This document shows, piece by piece, positions 6,120-6,190 of a stretch of 6,190 bases of DNA (the stretch's first letter is position 1; every line of letters begins with the position of its first letter). The stretch comes from UBA3478 sp046048095 (GTDB lineage: Bacteria; Bacteroidota; Bacteroidia; Flavobacteriales; Flavobacteriaceae): contig JBJOGS010000038.1 in NCBI GenBank assembly GCA_046048095.1, forward strand, positions 1 to 6,190, read 5' to 3'. Position numbers and translations under genes: made by a program. Under the pieces are notes generated by a model. That model had not been told where the DNA came from. It saw nothing but the letters and a program-made list of their open reading frames with translations, and made no database searches.

Positions 6120-6190
6120 CTAGAAATAAGAGTTGTAGAAATTGATGTAGGCTTCTTCGGTCTCTTGAAGCGGAACGTAGTCAAGAGTAG
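6120..6190 (-). CDS. C-terminal end of upstream gene (partial, unidentified)
   Basis: The last 22 codons and TAG stop of a gene entering from beyond the window; the visible tail is TLDYVPLQETEEAYINFYNS then YF. Its balanced composition with aromatic and acidic residues looks coding, unlike the Ser/Thr/Lys-rich alternative frame. It ends 13 bases before the DUF4270 ATG. Gene order in Flavobacteriia (glycogen/starch synthase, then DUF4270, then glmS, from memory) makes a glycogen synthase tail a reasonable guess, but 22 residues cannot confirm it. Confidence 0.5.
   Translation of the reverse strand, partial: TLDYVPLQETEEAYINFYNSYF

Noticed and set aside
6107..6184. 26-residue N-terminal extension of the DUF4270 protein from TTG at 6184
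   Set aside because: It would place a basic Ser/Thr-rich stretch before a normal lipoprotein signal peptide, and the same bases are better explained as the tail of the upstream gene in another frame.
1..6190. CRISPR array, tRNA/rRNA, insertion sequence or phage genes
   Set aside because: I saw no spaced direct repeats, no cloverleaf or CCA end, no transposase motifs and no terminal inverted repeats; the glmS junction has no target duplication or insertion.

Overview
The window looks like a chromosomal segment of a Bacteroidota bacterium, most likely Flavobacteriia. Evidence for this is a DUF4270 lipoprotein next to glmS, a TonB-dependent receptor with an N-terminal carboxypeptidase-regulatory-like domain, signal peptides ending in FA-Q, A/T-rich leaders without Shine-Dalgarno sequences, and several TAnnTTTG (-7 type) promoter boxes. 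All recognisable genes lie on the minus strand, so transcription runs from high to low coordinates.

Layout in transcription order: (1) 6190-6120, last 22 codons of an upstream gene; (2) 6106-4286, a DUF4270 outer-membrane-type lipoprotein carrying three calcium-binding DxDxDG repeats; (3) 4243-3695, a glmS reading frame that keeps only the first ~87 and last ~95 residues of a ~610-residue enzyme; (4) 3641-3570, a 23-codon ORF that is little more than a Bacteroidota signal peptide; (5) 3533-3009, a GNAT acetyltransferase; (6) 3012-1228, a CLC-type chloride channel/transporter with two CBS domains, overlapping gene 5 by four bases; (7) 1114-1, the first 371 codons of a TonB-dependent receptor that runs off the window. 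No stretch above 300 bases lacks a gene. The two longest gaps are 3534-3694, which holds the mini-ORF and promoter-like boxes, and 1115-1227, which holds a terminator-like hairpin, two perfect 12-bp palindromes and a probable promoter.

Functionally this is mostly housekeeping and envelope content: a surface lipoprotein, amino-sugar synthesis, an anion channel and a nutrient receptor. I do not see a new defence or mobile system. The strongest anomaly is the glmS frame, from which about 430 codons are missing while the reading frame is preserved. It cannot encode an active enzyme, so it is a real deletion (requiring a second glmS or amino-sugar import) or an assembly collapse. The second is a CLC protein in which the normally conserved external gating glutamate is leucine and the internal proton glutamate position is isoleucine, which predicts a passive channel rather than a proton-coupled exchanger. 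A signal peptide left without a mature domain directly downstream of the deleted glmS suggests that this junction region has lost DNA more than once.
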